From Sterolibacterium sp. (GTDB lineage: Bacteria > Pseudomonadota > Gammaproteobacteria > Burkholderiales > Rhodocyclaceae), in contig JAGOVA010000003.1 in the NCBI GenBank assembly GCA_018061005.1, positions 1-64,000 on the forward strand: a stretch of DNA of 64,000 nt. Direction: 5' to 3'. This document shows positions 16,463 to 24,548 of this stretch, one piece after another; positions within the stretch are counted from its first letter, which is position 1; the number at the start of each line of letters is the position of its first letter. The notes below the pieces were generated by a model, which searched no databases, was not told the origin of the DNA, and saw nothing but the letters and a program-made list of their open reading frames with translations. The position numbers were made by a program, and so were the translations under genes.

Positions 16463-16545
16463 TGGATTCGGATATATGAACTTCCTGATTGTTTTACGAC
16501 CTTTCATAAGGCATCGTTTTTTGTTGCAGTTAAAAGCGAGTCAGC

Positions 16546-17340
16546 ATGTTTGAGGCTTTTGTGCGCAGCCATCCGGCCTTATTACGCTGGGCTTATTTCA
16601 TTTATCGCGGTTTGCGGCCGTTACGCGAACACCCTCTGGCGGGTATTCGTGGCTATTTTCGGCTCTTTCGTGACTGGCGCAGGTTCCGTGCGCTTGGTGG
16701 CGTGGCTCGGTTGACGGATTTTTACCCCTGTCTGTTTGATCAGGTCAGTTCAACACCGGTCGATCCTCATTATTTTTATCAGGCGGCCTGGGCTTTTCGC
16801 CGAATCCTGCGCGAGCAGCCCGCTCGTCATGTGGATATTGCTTCGGATGTGCGCTTTGTCGGCATGCTGAGTCAGGCCGTGCCGCTCACCTTTGTTGATA
16901 TTCGTCCATTGCAACTGGATTTGCCCGATCTGGATTGTCGTATCGGCAGTGTGCTTGAACTGCCCTATCCGGATGGCAGCGTGCCGTCGATGTCCTGTCT
17001 GCATGTGATTGAGCATATCGGCCTCGGGCGTTATGGCGATCCGCTGGATCCGGAAGGCAGCCGCAAGGCGGCACATGAGTTGAGCCGCGTGCTGGTGCCG
17101 GGGGGGCGATTGTACGTTTCCGTTCCGGTTGGGCGAGAGCGGATTTGTTATAACGCACACCGTGTTTTTTCGCCCCATGAATTCATGGCGATGTTTGCGA
17201 GCCTCAGGCTGCTGGAGTTTTCTATGGTGACGGATGAAGGGCGGCTGTCCCTTGATGCCGACATGCTGCAGGCAGCACGGGCTGATTATGGCTGTGGCCT
17301 GTTTGTGTTCGAGAAGCCGGTGCAGGATAGTCCGACATAA
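16546..17340 (+). CDS. DUF268-type methyltransferase-like protein
   Basis: The 264-residue protein matches the DUF268 group, distant relatives of class I SAM methyltransferases. Conserved stretches are FVDIRPL (~116-122), HVIEHIGLGRYGDPLDPEG (~153-171), HELSRVLVPGGRLYVSVPVG (~177-196) and NAHRVFSP (~203-210). The post-motif I and PGG loop are methyltransferase-like. The glycine-rich SAM loop is poor, and activity is undemonstrated for the family as far as I know. DUF268 genes often lie in polysaccharide loci, as here. It is 83 bases after the flippase and 10 bases before the next gene. Confidence 0.8.
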   Translation: MFEAFVRSHPALLRWAYFIYRGLRPLREHPLAGIRGYFRLFRDWRRFRALGGVARLTDFYPCLFDQVSSTPVDPHYFYQAAWAFRRILREQPARHVDIASDVRFVGMLSQAVPLTFVDIRPLQLDLPDLDCRIGSVLELPYPDGSVPSMSCLHVIEHIGLGRYGDPLDPEGSRKAAHELSRVLVPGGRLYVSVPVGRERICYNAHRVFSPHEFMAMFASLRLLEFSMVTDEGRLSLDADMLQAARADYGCGLFVFEKPVQDSPT

Positions 17341-17350
17341 TGGCGACAGC

Positions 17351-18565
17351 ATGAAAGTTCTCTGTGTCCTGGGGCGTCATAATTATGGTCGCGTGGAGCG
17401 GGGTGCTTCTTATGAGGCGGCCAACTTCCTGCCTGCGTTGAAAAACATCGGTCATGAGGTCGTGTTGTTTGATAGCTGGGAGCGTGAGTGCTATGGGGAT
17501 TTCATCGAACTCAACCGGGCATTTCTGGCAACAGTGGAGCGTGAGCAGCCAGACATTATTTTCTGTGTATTGCTGGGTTATGAGTTGTGGCTGGAAACCC
17601 TGGAGTTGGCGAAGCAGGTCAGTGGGGCTTGTCTGATCAACTGGGCAACCGATGATTCCTGGAAATATGAGGAGTTTTCACGTTGGGTGGCAGGGGCTTT
17701 CGATATTTATGCAACCACCTATCGATCTGCTCTGGATAAAGCGCAGCGCGATGGTTATGATCATTTTTTCCTGACGCAATGGGCGGCCCCCGCAAGTCTG
17801 TTGCAAGCACCGAAAGCGGCGCAAGATTGCCGTTATCCGGTCAGTTTTGTCGGTGCGGCCTATGGAAATCGGTTGAAGTGGGTTGAGCAATTACGACAGC
17901 GTGGCATCGAGGTGAATTGTTTTGGCCATGGCTGGGCAGGCGGTGTGGTTGCTTCTGCGGATGTTCCACGCATCATCAATGATTCTGTGATTAGCCTGAA
18001 CTTTGGGGATTCTGGATTGCGGCTCCAGGGTGGGCGTTTGCAGTACACCCGGCAAATCAAGGCGCGTGTTTTTGAGGTTCCGGCGGCAGGCGGGTGTTTG
18101 CTGACCGAACCGGCCGAGAACCTCGACGATTATTTTTCCGTGGGTGAGGACATCGCGCTTTACCAGACTCTCGATGAGTTGGCAGACAAGATACACCGCT
18201 TGCTGGAGAGCCCGCAGCAACGGGATCACATGGCGCAGTCCGGTCATGCGCGTGTCCGCGACGAACACACTTACGAAGCCCGGTTTAACCGACTGTTTGA
18301 GCGGGTGGCCATGGTGCGGGCGACCCGCGTGGCGAAACCCTTGGGCAATCAGGTATTCGAGGATCTGGTGGCGCGTCATCGGTTGTCTTCTGGATTGCGC
18401 GTATTGCGGAGGGGGCTGGTGTGGCTGGGTGTTGTGCTCTGGGGGCGACAGCGTGGGCCGCGTGCGGCGCGCCGCCTGCTGTTTGAACTGAGCTGGCGTG
18501 TGGCTAGACGTCATACCTATACGGCGGCTGGCTGGCCGGGGCGGTTGTTCTATCATGAAAGTTGA
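17351..18565 (+). CDS. CgeB-like glycosyltransferase
   Basis: The 404-residue protein resembles the CgeB/spore-maturation family of GT-B glycosyltransferases, which add sugars to surface proteins or glycans. The N-terminal half has VLCVLGRHNYGRVERGASYEAANF. The C-terminal nucleotide-sugar domain has VSFVGAAYGNRLKWV, a family-typical SLNFGDSG...QIKARVFEVPAAGGCLLTEP pattern, and YTRQIKARVFE. The end (~360-404) is basic and hydrophobic and may touch the membrane. The start at 17351 is set by the family N-terminus and follows the DUF268 stop by 10 bases. It overlaps the next gene by 11 bases. Confidence 0.82.
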   Translation: MKVLCVLGRHNYGRVERGASYEAANFLPALKNIGHEVVLFDSWERECYGDFIELNRAFLATVEREQPDIIFCVLLGYELWLETLELAKQVSGACLINWATDDSWKYEEFSRWVAGAFDIYATTYRSALDKAQRDGYDHFFLTQWAAPASLLQAPKAAQDCRYPVSFVGAAYGNRLKWVEQLRQRGIEVNCFGHGWAGGVVASADVPRIINDSVISLNFGDSGLRLQGGRLQYTRQIKARVFEVPAAGGCLLTEPAENLDDYFSVGEDIALYQTLDELADKIHRLLESPQQRDHMAQSGHARVRDEHTYEARFNRLFERVAMVRATRVAKPLGNQVFEDLVARHRLSSGLRVLRRGLVWLGVVLWGRQRGPRAARRLLFELSWRVARRHTYTAAGWPGRLFYHES

Positions 18566-19433
18566 ATCGCCAGAACGTGCGCCGGTATGGGGTATTGCGC
18601 CGGTCAGCGTGGTCATTCCGTGTTACCGCTGTGCGGCGACGATTGAGCGCGCCGTGGCGTCGGTGTGGGCACAAACACAACCGGTCACTGAAATCATACT
18701 GGTCGATGATGCCAGTGGCGATGACACGCTGGCGGCTCTGCAGCGTCTGCAGTTGGCAGATCCGGCATCGGCTGTGTTGCCGTACATCAAGGTGCTTGCG
18801 GCGACCCGTAACGGAGGCGCGGGCGAGGCGCGCAATCTGGGTTGGGCTGCGGCCAGCCAGCCCTGGGTGGCGTTTCTTGATGCCGATGATGCCTGGCATC
18901 CGCGCAAGATCGAAATTCAATATGCAGCGATTTGTGCACACCCGGATACTGTTTTGTCGGCACATCAGACCTGTGTGGCGCGCGCCGCTGATTGGCCACT
19001 CGTCACACAGAGCGAAGCGCACTTGGTCATGCGACGAATACAGCCCGCATGGCTACCGTTTTCCAACGTGATCCCTACGCGTTCGGTGATGCTGCGGCGT
19101 GATATGCCCTGGCGCTTCTATCCGGGTAAACGCTATTCGGAAGACTTTGCGCTCTGGCTGAAAATTGTGGCAACAGGACAACCGGCTTACCGGTTGGCGT
19201 TACCGCTGGCCTGCTCGTTTCGTCCTGAATATAGTGCGGGTGGCATGAGTGCCCAACTCTGGCAGCAGGAGCTGGGCGAACTCGATGCTTTGAGCCGTAT
19301 CCGGCGAGAGGGTTTGATGTCACCTTTAATCTGGCTGGCCGCTTCATTGTGGTCGTTGCTGAAATATGGGCGACGGCTCGTCATTCAGCAGGGACGGCGC
19401 TGTTTCGCCAGAAAGGCGGTTGATGGTGGCTAA
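18555..19433 (+). CDS. Family 2 glycosyltransferase
   Basis: The 292-residue GT-A enzyme has VSVVIPCYRCAATIERAV (~17-34), nucleotide-binding DDASGDD (~51-57) and the metal-binding FLDADDAW (~107-114), followed by a conserved RRDMPWRFYPGKRYSEDFALWLKI acceptor region. It should transfer a sugar from a nucleotide donor to a lipid-linked glycan on the cytoplasmic face. The start at 18555 overlaps the preceding gene by 11 bases and its stop overlaps the next start by 11 bases, so all three are coupled. Confidence 0.9.
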   Translation: MKVESPERAPVWGIAPVSVVIPCYRCAATIERAVASVWAQTQPVTEIILVDDASGDDTLAALQRLQLADPASAVLPYIKVLAATRNGGAGEARNLGWAAASQPWVAFLDADDAWHPRKIEIQYAAICAHPDTVLSAHQTCVARAADWPLVTQSEAHLVMRRIQPAWLPFSNVIPTRSVMLRRDMPWRFYPGKRYSEDFALWLKIVATGQPAYRLALPLACSFRPEYSAGGMSAQLWQQELGELDALSRIRREGLMSPLIWLAASLWSLLKYGRRLVIQQGRRCFARKAVDGG

Positions 19434-20565
19434 GTTGCTATTCCTCATTACCGAAGACTGGTTCTTCTGCTCGCACTTCCTGCCGCGTGCCATCGCTGCC
19501 CGTGAGGCAGGTTTTGAGGTGGTGGTGGCGGCGCGCGAGCAGCGGCATGGCGATTTCATTCGTGCGGCGGGCTTGCGTTTTGTTCCTTTGCCCTTTGATC
19601 GGCGCAGCATGAATCCGCTGCGTGAATTGAGGCAGTTGGTAATGATCTGGCGGCTTTATCGGCGTGAGCGACCGGATATCGTGCATCAGATTGCCGTCAA
19701 ACCGATTTTGTATGGCACGCTGGCCGCTCGTCTGGCGGGCGTGCGCGCCATCGTCAATGCGCCGGTGGGGCTGGGGTATGTGTTCAGCTCGGCAGATCGT
19801 ACTGCCCGCGGCTTGCGTCCTGTGTTGCGGCTGGCGTATCGTTGGTTGATGAATCCAGCGGGGAGCCGGGTGATTTTCGAGAATGGCGACGATCTGGCCA
19901 GTTTTGTCGCAGAAGGCGCGGTTCGGCAGGCAGATGCTGTGCTGATCCGGGGCGCCGGGGTGGATGTGACGCGCTTTTGTGTTGATCCGGCTGCGCGCCC
20001 TGCCGGAAAAGATGCAGTGCCGGTCGTGATGCTGGTTGCCCGTATGTTGCGGGATAAAGGGGTGCTCGAATTTGTCGCCGCGGCGCGCTATTTACGTGCG
20101 GCGGGTGTGGCGGCGCGGTTCGTGCTGGTGGGTGACCCGGATCCGGAAAATCCGGCGTCGCTGGATGAGGCTACCTTGCAAGCCTGGCATGATGGCCACG
20201 TTATCGAGTGGTGGGGGCGGCGTGAGGATATGCCGGAGGTTTTCGCCGAGGCCGATATCGTGTGCCTGCCTTCTTATCGCGAAGGCTTGCCCAAGGTGCT
20301 GCTGGAGGCGGCGGCCTGCGGTTGCGCGCGGGTGGCAACCGATGTGCCCGGTTGCCGGGAGGCTGTGATCGATGGGCACGATGGCTTGCTCGTGCCGCCA
20401 CGCGATGCCCTGGCGTTGGCGGCTGCGATCCGCCGTTTGCTTGAGGATACGTCATTGCGTGTCCAGCTGGGCGGGCGAGGGCGGACGCGGGTCGAGCAGG
20501 AGTTTTCGGATGCCATCGTCGTCAATCAGACACTGGCGGTATATCGTGGGATGGCCGGGCTTTAA
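19423..20565 (+). CDS. Family 4 (group 1) glycosyltransferase
   Basis: The 380-residue GT-B enzyme has an N-terminal acceptor domain (LLFLITEDWFFCSHFLPRA, HQIAVKPILYGTLAARLAG) and a C-terminal donor domain with VARMLRDKGVLEFVAAAR and the E-x7-E region SYREGLPKVLLEAAACG. The pattern is close to enzymes such as WbpH or PglA that add N-acetylated sugars to lipid carriers; exact donor and linkage cannot be told. The start at 19423 overlaps the GT2 gene before it. A 66-base gap separates it from the fusion gene that follows. Confidence 0.9.
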   Translation: MVAKLLFLITEDWFFCSHFLPRAIAAREAGFEVVVAAREQRHGDFIRAAGLRFVPLPFDRRSMNPLRELRQLVMIWRLYRRERPDIVHQIAVKPILYGTLAARLAGVRAIVNAPVGLGYVFSSADRTARGLRPVLRLAYRWLMNPAGSRVIFENGDDLASFVAEGAVRQADAVLIRGAGVDVTRFCVDPAARPAGKDAVPVVMLVARMLRDKGVLEFVAAARYLRAAGVAARFVLVGDPDPENPASLDEATLQAWHDGHVIEWWGRREDMPEVFAEADIVCLPSYREGLPKVLLEAAACGCARVATDVPGCREAVIDGHDGLLVPPRDALALAAAIRRLLEDTSLRVQLGGRGRTRVEQEFSDAIVVNQTLAVYRGMAGL

Positions 20566-20631
20566 AATAAGAACACATTCCGAACATTCTGCACGGGCAG
20601 ACACATTGCCGTCACTTGGGTCGCACTATTC

Positions 20632-22437
20632 ATGATCACCGCCATCATCGTCAATTACAACAGTGGCCCGCAGCTCACTGCTTGCGTGGCTTCTTTGCGG
20701 GCTTCGACGGTTCCTGTGCGGATCGTCGTGTCCGACAACGATTCCCGGGATGACAGCCTGGCGCGGCTGGAGGCGTTTTTTGGCGGCGATGAGCAGGTGA
20801 TGGTGATCCGTAACGGTGTCAATCTGGGTTTTTCGGTGGGTTGTAATATCGGTTTGACGCATGCGGTGGGCGATTATGTGCTGTTCATCAATCCGGATTG
20901 CGTGGTTCCTTCGGATGCGATTGAGCGTATGTGCAATCTCATGCAGGCGCGGCCGGAGGTGGGGATGGCGGGCTGCATGATCCGCAATCTGGACGGTAGC
21001 GAGCAGGTCGGGTGCCGTCGTTATACGCCCACTCCCTGGCGTGCGCTGATGCGGGTGTTGCGGCTGGATCTGCTGTTTCCCGGCCATCCGAAATTTCAGA
21101 CTTTCAACATGAAAGATACCCCGTTACCCGCGCAGCCTGTGCCGGTCGAAGCTATTTCGGGAGCTTTCATGTTGGTGCGTCATAGGGCACTGGAGCAGGT
21201 GGGGCCGCTCGATGAGGATTATTTCCTGCATTGCGAGGATCTTGACTGGTGCATGCGCTTCAACCGCGCAGGCTATCTCATCCTGTTTGTGCCGGATGTT
21301 GAAATTCGCCATTTCAAAGGAGGCAGCCATGTTTCGCCGCTCTTTGTGGAATGGCACAAGCACAAGGGGATGACACGCTTTTATCGCAAGTTCTTTCGTG
21401 AGCGTTATTCCTGGGCGTTAATGTGGCTGGTGATCCTGGCAGTTCATGCGCGCTTTGCCTTGCTGGTTCCAGTGCTGTGGGGGCGACGGCTCATGCCGGG
21501 GGCTGCGCTGCGCGATGCCAGGCGTAGCTGGGGTGGGGTGGTGGATTTACCTTGTGCGCGTGATGCTGCCTTGAGTCAGCGCACGCTCATGGTCGTTGGG
21601 GCAACCAGCCAGGTGGGGCGGTTTTTGCTACCGCGTCTGGTGCAGGCCGGTTATCGGGTTGTCGCGCTGAGTCGTCAAGGTGCGCCAGACTGGGCGGCGG
21701 AAGTTTCGCCCGGGGTGCTGTGGTTCCGCGCAGATATTCGTGAGCCGGAAAGCCTGGCGATGCTGCCGAGGGCTCATGCCTTGATTCATCTGGCACCGCT
21801 GATGATCCTGTCGGCGCATCTGCCGGCTTTCGCGGCGCGGGGTGTCCGGCGTCTGGTCGCATTCAGTTCGTCGAGCAAGTACAGCAAGGCGCGTTCGCCG
21901 GTGGCGAGAGAGCGGGATTTTGCGACACGCCTGGAGGCCGCCGAGCAGGCCGTGGTTCAGGCAGGACGAGTGCAAAATGTTCGCTGGACGATCTTTCGGC
22001 CGACGCTGATTTATGGTTGCGGCATGGATCGAAATGTGGCATTGATCCGTCGGGTGGTGCGTCTCGTGGGGTTTTTTCCCTTGCTGGGTGCGGCCAGTGG
22101 CTTGCGTCAGCCGGTGCATGCCGATGATCTGGCCGCCGCCTGTGTGGCTGCACTCGATCATCCGGCAGCCTTCGATCAAGGCTACGAATTGAGTGGAGGC
22201 GAGTGCCTCAGTTATCGGGAGATGGTGACGAGGATTTTTTCCAGCCTGCATCGGCAGACGCATTTTTTACGCATTCCCATTCCTTTGTTTGCGCTGGCAC
22301 TGCGCCTGGCAGCATTGATTCCACGTTATCGGGATTTCAATGTGGCGATGGCGCAGCGCATGAATGAAGATCTGGTTTATTCGCATGAGGCCGCGACGCG
22401 TGACTTTGGCTATCAACCGCGTAAGTTCATCCCTTGA
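20632..22437 (+). CDS. Fusion of a rhamnosyltransferase-like GT2 with an NAD-dependent sugar epimerase/reductase domain
   Basis: One uninterrupted 601-residue frame joins two enzymes. Residues 1-~290 are a WbbL-like GT2: TAIIVNYNSG (3-12), SDNDSRDDS (~34-42), FINPDC (~85-90), GAFMLVRHRAL and DEDYFLHCEDLDWCMR, then a hydrophobic segment near 265-287. Residues ~315-601 are an extended SDR: MVVGATSQVGRFLLP Rossmann motif (~317-331), FRPTLIYGCGMDRN, RQPVHADDLAAACVAAL and ELSGGECLSY. The canonical YxxxK is not evident, so it may bind rather than turn over substrate. The pairing suggests coupled synthesis and transfer of one sugar. It ends the polysaccharide cluster. Confidence 0.85.
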   Translation: MITAIIVNYNSGPQLTACVASLRASTVPVRIVVSDNDSRDDSLARLEAFFGGDEQVMVIRNGVNLGFSVGCNIGLTHAVGDYVLFINPDCVVPSDAIERMCNLMQARPEVGMAGCMIRNLDGSEQVGCRRYTPTPWRALMRVLRLDLLFPGHPKFQTFNMKDTPLPAQPVPVEAISGAFMLVRHRALEQVGPLDEDYFLHCEDLDWCMRFNRAGYLILFVPDVEIRHFKGGSHVSPLFVEWHKHKGMTRFYRKFFRERYSWALMWLVILAVHARFALLVPVLWGRRLMPGAALRDARRSWGGVVDLPCARDAALSQRTLMVVGATSQVGRFLLPRLVQAGYRVVALSRQGAPDWAAEVSPGVLWFRADIREPESLAMLPRAHALIHLAPLMILSAHLPAFAARGVRRLVAFSSSSKYSKARSPVARERDFATRLEAAEQAVVQAGRVQNVRWTIFRPTLIYGCGMDRNVALIRRVVRLVGFFPLLGAASGLRQPVHADDLAAACVAALDHPAAFDQGYELSGGECLSYREMVTRIFSSLHRQTHFLRIPIPLFALALRLAALIPRYRDFNVAMAQRMNEDLVYSHEAATRDFGYQPRKFIP

Positions 22438-22605
22438 AACGTCGTTTCACATTGCGAAATCCATAGCGACAAAGCGGCTTTTGGCGCATAATTCGAAAGT
22501 TTGATAAACCGCATGCCTGGGTTGTGATTGGTGATCGCCGGGCGCATTCAGGTTCACGCAAACTTTGTTTTTTACGATATCAACTACACACGAGATGGAG
22601 CAGGC

Positions 22606-23835
22606 ATGAGCACTTCGCTGATCAAGATTCCCCAGGGTGGCAAGAAAATCGTCGCCGGTCAAACGATTCCCGACAATCCCATCATCCCGTTCATCGAAGG
22701 TGACGGTATCGGCATCGATATCACGCCGGTGATGAAAAAGGTGGTCGATGCGGCCGTGGCCAAGGCTTACGCGGGCAAGCGTCAGATCCATTGGATGGAA
22801 ATTTATTGTGGTGAGAAGTCCACGCGTCTGTACGGTCCGGATGTCTGGCTGCCGGAAGAAACCCTGGCAGCACTCAAGGAATATGTCATCTCCATCAAGG
22901 GGCCGCTGACGACCCCGGTCGGCGGTGGTATCCGTTCGTTGAACGTGGCGCTGCGCCAGGAGCTGGATCTTTACGTCTGCCTGCGTCCGGTGCGTTATTT
23001 CCAGGGCGTGCCTTCGCCGCTCAAGGATCCGTCGAAGACCAACATGGTGATCTTCCGTGAAAATACCGAAGACATTTATTGCGGCGTCGAATGGCAGGCT
23101 GAAACGGATAATGCCCGCAAGGTCATCAAGTTCCTGACCGAAGAAATGAAGGTCACCAAGATCCGTTTCCCGAATACCTCGGGCATCGGCATCAAGCCGG
23201 TCTCGCGTGAAGGCACTGAGCGTCTGGTGCGTCAGGCAATCCAGTATGCCATCGACAACCAGCGCAAGTCGGTGACGATCGTGCATAAAGGCAACATCAT
23301 GAAGTACACCGAAGGTGGCTTCCGTGATTGGGCGTATGCGCTGGCCAAGAAGGAGTTTGGTGGGGTTGAAATCGATGGTGGCCCGTGGCTCAAGTTGCCT
23401 AACGGCATTGTCATCAAGGATGCCATTGCCGATGCCTTCTTGCAGCAAATCCTGCTGCGTCCGGCTGAATATGACGTGATCGCCACGCTCAACCTCAATG
23501 GTGACTACGTTTCCGACGCACTGGCCGCTCAAGTGGGCGGGATCGGCATTGCGCCGGGTGCGAATCTGTCCGACAACGTGGCAATGTTCGAAGCGACTCA
23601 CGGTACCGCGCCGAAGTATGCCGGTCAGGACAAGGTGAATCCGGGTTCGTTGATTCTTTCCGCCGAAATGATGCTGCGTCATATGGGCTGGACAGAAGCG
23701 GCTGACCTGATCATTTCCTCGACCGAAGCTGCCATCAAAGACAAGATCGTGACCTACGATTTTGCCCGTTTGATGGACGGTGCCAAGGAAGTGTCTTGCT
23801 CGGCCTTCGGTGATGCGATGATTGCGCGCATGTAA
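22606..23835 (+). CDS. icd: Isocitrate dehydrogenase, NADP-dependent
   Basis: Icd oxidatively decarboxylates isocitrate to 2-oxoglutarate in the TCA cycle. The 409-residue protein follows the homodimeric bacterial type: [26 protein letters not shown] with Ser111 equivalent to the phosphorylation site of E. coli IDH, and [13 protein letters not shown]. The signature [19 protein letters not shown] and the cofactor region [22 protein letters not shown] also fit NADP use. ATG 22606 has GGAG six bases before it; an in-frame start further up at 22528 is not conserved. A strong terminator follows at 23925. Confidence 0.97.
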   Translation: MSTSLIKIPQGGKKIVAGQTIPDNPIIPFIEGDGIGIDITPVMKKVVDAAVAKAYAGKRQIHWMEIYCGEKSTRLYGPDVWLPEETLAALKEYVISIKGPLTTPVGGGIRSLNVALRQELDLYVCLRPVRYFQGVPSPLKDPSKTNMVIFRENTEDIYCGVEWQAETDNARKVIKFLTEEMKVTKIRFPNTSGIGIKPVSREGTERLVRQAIQYAIDNQRKSVTIVHKGNIMKYTEGGFRDWAYALAKKEFGGVEIDGGPWLKLPNGIVIKDAIADAFLQQILLRPAEYDVIATLNLNGDYVSDALAAQVGGIGIAPGANLSDNVAMFEATHGTAPKYAGQDKVNPGSLILSAEMMLRHMGWTEAADLIISSTEAAIKDKIVTYDFARLMDGAKEVSCSAFGDAMIARM

Positions 23836-23924
23836 AACCCGCTGCGCGGATAGGAGTGGATGAGGCGTCAGCAACAGGGCGCCGTCACTGCTGCGCTGTG
23901 GCTCTGGCTGGTAATAATGCAATG

Positions 23925-23962
23925 AATGACAAGGGCTCCTGCGGGAGCCCTTGTCATTTTGG
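23925..23962. terminator. Rho-independent terminator after icd
   Basis: A 15-bp stem (AATGACAAGGGCTCC at 23925-23939 with its complement at 23944-23958) closes a TGCG loop and is followed by TTTT. It ends icd transcription; the A-rich opposite side could also stop transcription from the minus strand. Confidence 0.85.
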
Positions 23963-23991
23963 CGGCTTGTTGTGGCGTGGCCTGGTTTGAC

Positions 23992-24030
23992 TCAAAGAAA
24001 AAGCCCGTCGGCATTTGCATGCCGACGGGC
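23992..24030 (-). terminator. Rho-independent terminator of cold-shock gene
   Basis: On the minus strand the 12-bp stem GCCCGTCGGCAT/ATGCCGACGGGC (24003-24014 with 24019-24030) with a 4-base loop is followed by TTTTTCTTT (complement of 23994-24002). It is 25 bases after the cold-shock stop codon. Confidence 0.88.
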
Positions 24031-24054
24031 GGAATCTTGTGCTGCTATGAAAGC

Positions 24055-24261
24055 TTAGGGAGCTTTCTGGATATTGGAAGCTTGCTTGCCTTTGGGGCCT
24101 TGCACCACTTCGAACATGACCTTTTCGCCTTCTTTCAGCGATTTGAAGCCGGGCATGTTGATTGCGGAGAAGTGTGCAAACAAATCTTCGCTGCCGTCAT
24201 CCGGAGTAATGAAGCCAAAACCTTTGGCGTCGTTGAACCACTTAACAGTACCTTGTGCCAT
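24055..24261 (-). CDS. CspA-family cold-shock protein
   Basis: This 68-residue single-domain nucleic-acid chaperone has the RNP1 motif KGFGFITPD (residues ~14-22) and RNP2-like DLFAHFSAI, with aromatic residues for stacking on RNA. Such proteins melt structures in mRNA and are often induced by cold. The start at 24261 ([10 protein letters not shown]) is fixed by the family; 14 extra in-frame codons upstream are not part of it. The long leader (about 165 bases) and strong promoter fit a cold-shock gene. The paralogue letter cannot be assigned. Confidence 0.96.
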   Translation of the reverse strand: MAQGTVKWFNDAKGFGFITPDDGSEDLFAHFSAINMPGFKSLKEGEKVMFEVVQGPKGKQASNIQKAP

Positions 24262-24433
24262 GAAAAAACATTCCTTAAAAAAACACACAAACCAGCAAGT
24301 CATGATGACAAGCCAGGCTATGTTTGTGCTTCAAGCTCACAACAATTGCAAATACGCCAAGCGGTGATTCCGGAACGGAGACTGCAGAGCTTACAAGGCT
24401 GAGGTGATCTTGATAAAAACAAACATGGGAGGC

Positions 24434-24462
24434 TTTTTACGCACTTTGAATCGGCTTGTCAA
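24434..24462 (-). promoter_or_regulatory. Sigma-70 promoter and start of the long leader of the cold-shock gene
   Basis: On the minus strand a consensus -35 TTGACA (complement of 24457-24462) is followed after exactly 17 bases by TAAAAA (complement of 24434-24439). Transcription would begin near 24427, giving a leader of about 165 bases before the ATG at 24261, as in cspA-type mRNAs. No other gene lies in 24262-24548. Confidence 0.65.
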
Positions 24463-24548
24463 CACTTTTTTATTAGTCTGGTATAGGCCGGTTTGTGGCG
24501 TTTTTCATGCCTGAATTAATCAATGGTGTAAACGGGGTTTATGACCGC

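Noticed and set aside
22447-23922. 491-codon frame antisense to icd
   Set aside because: Icd is certain and conserved over its whole length; the antisense frame shows no family features.
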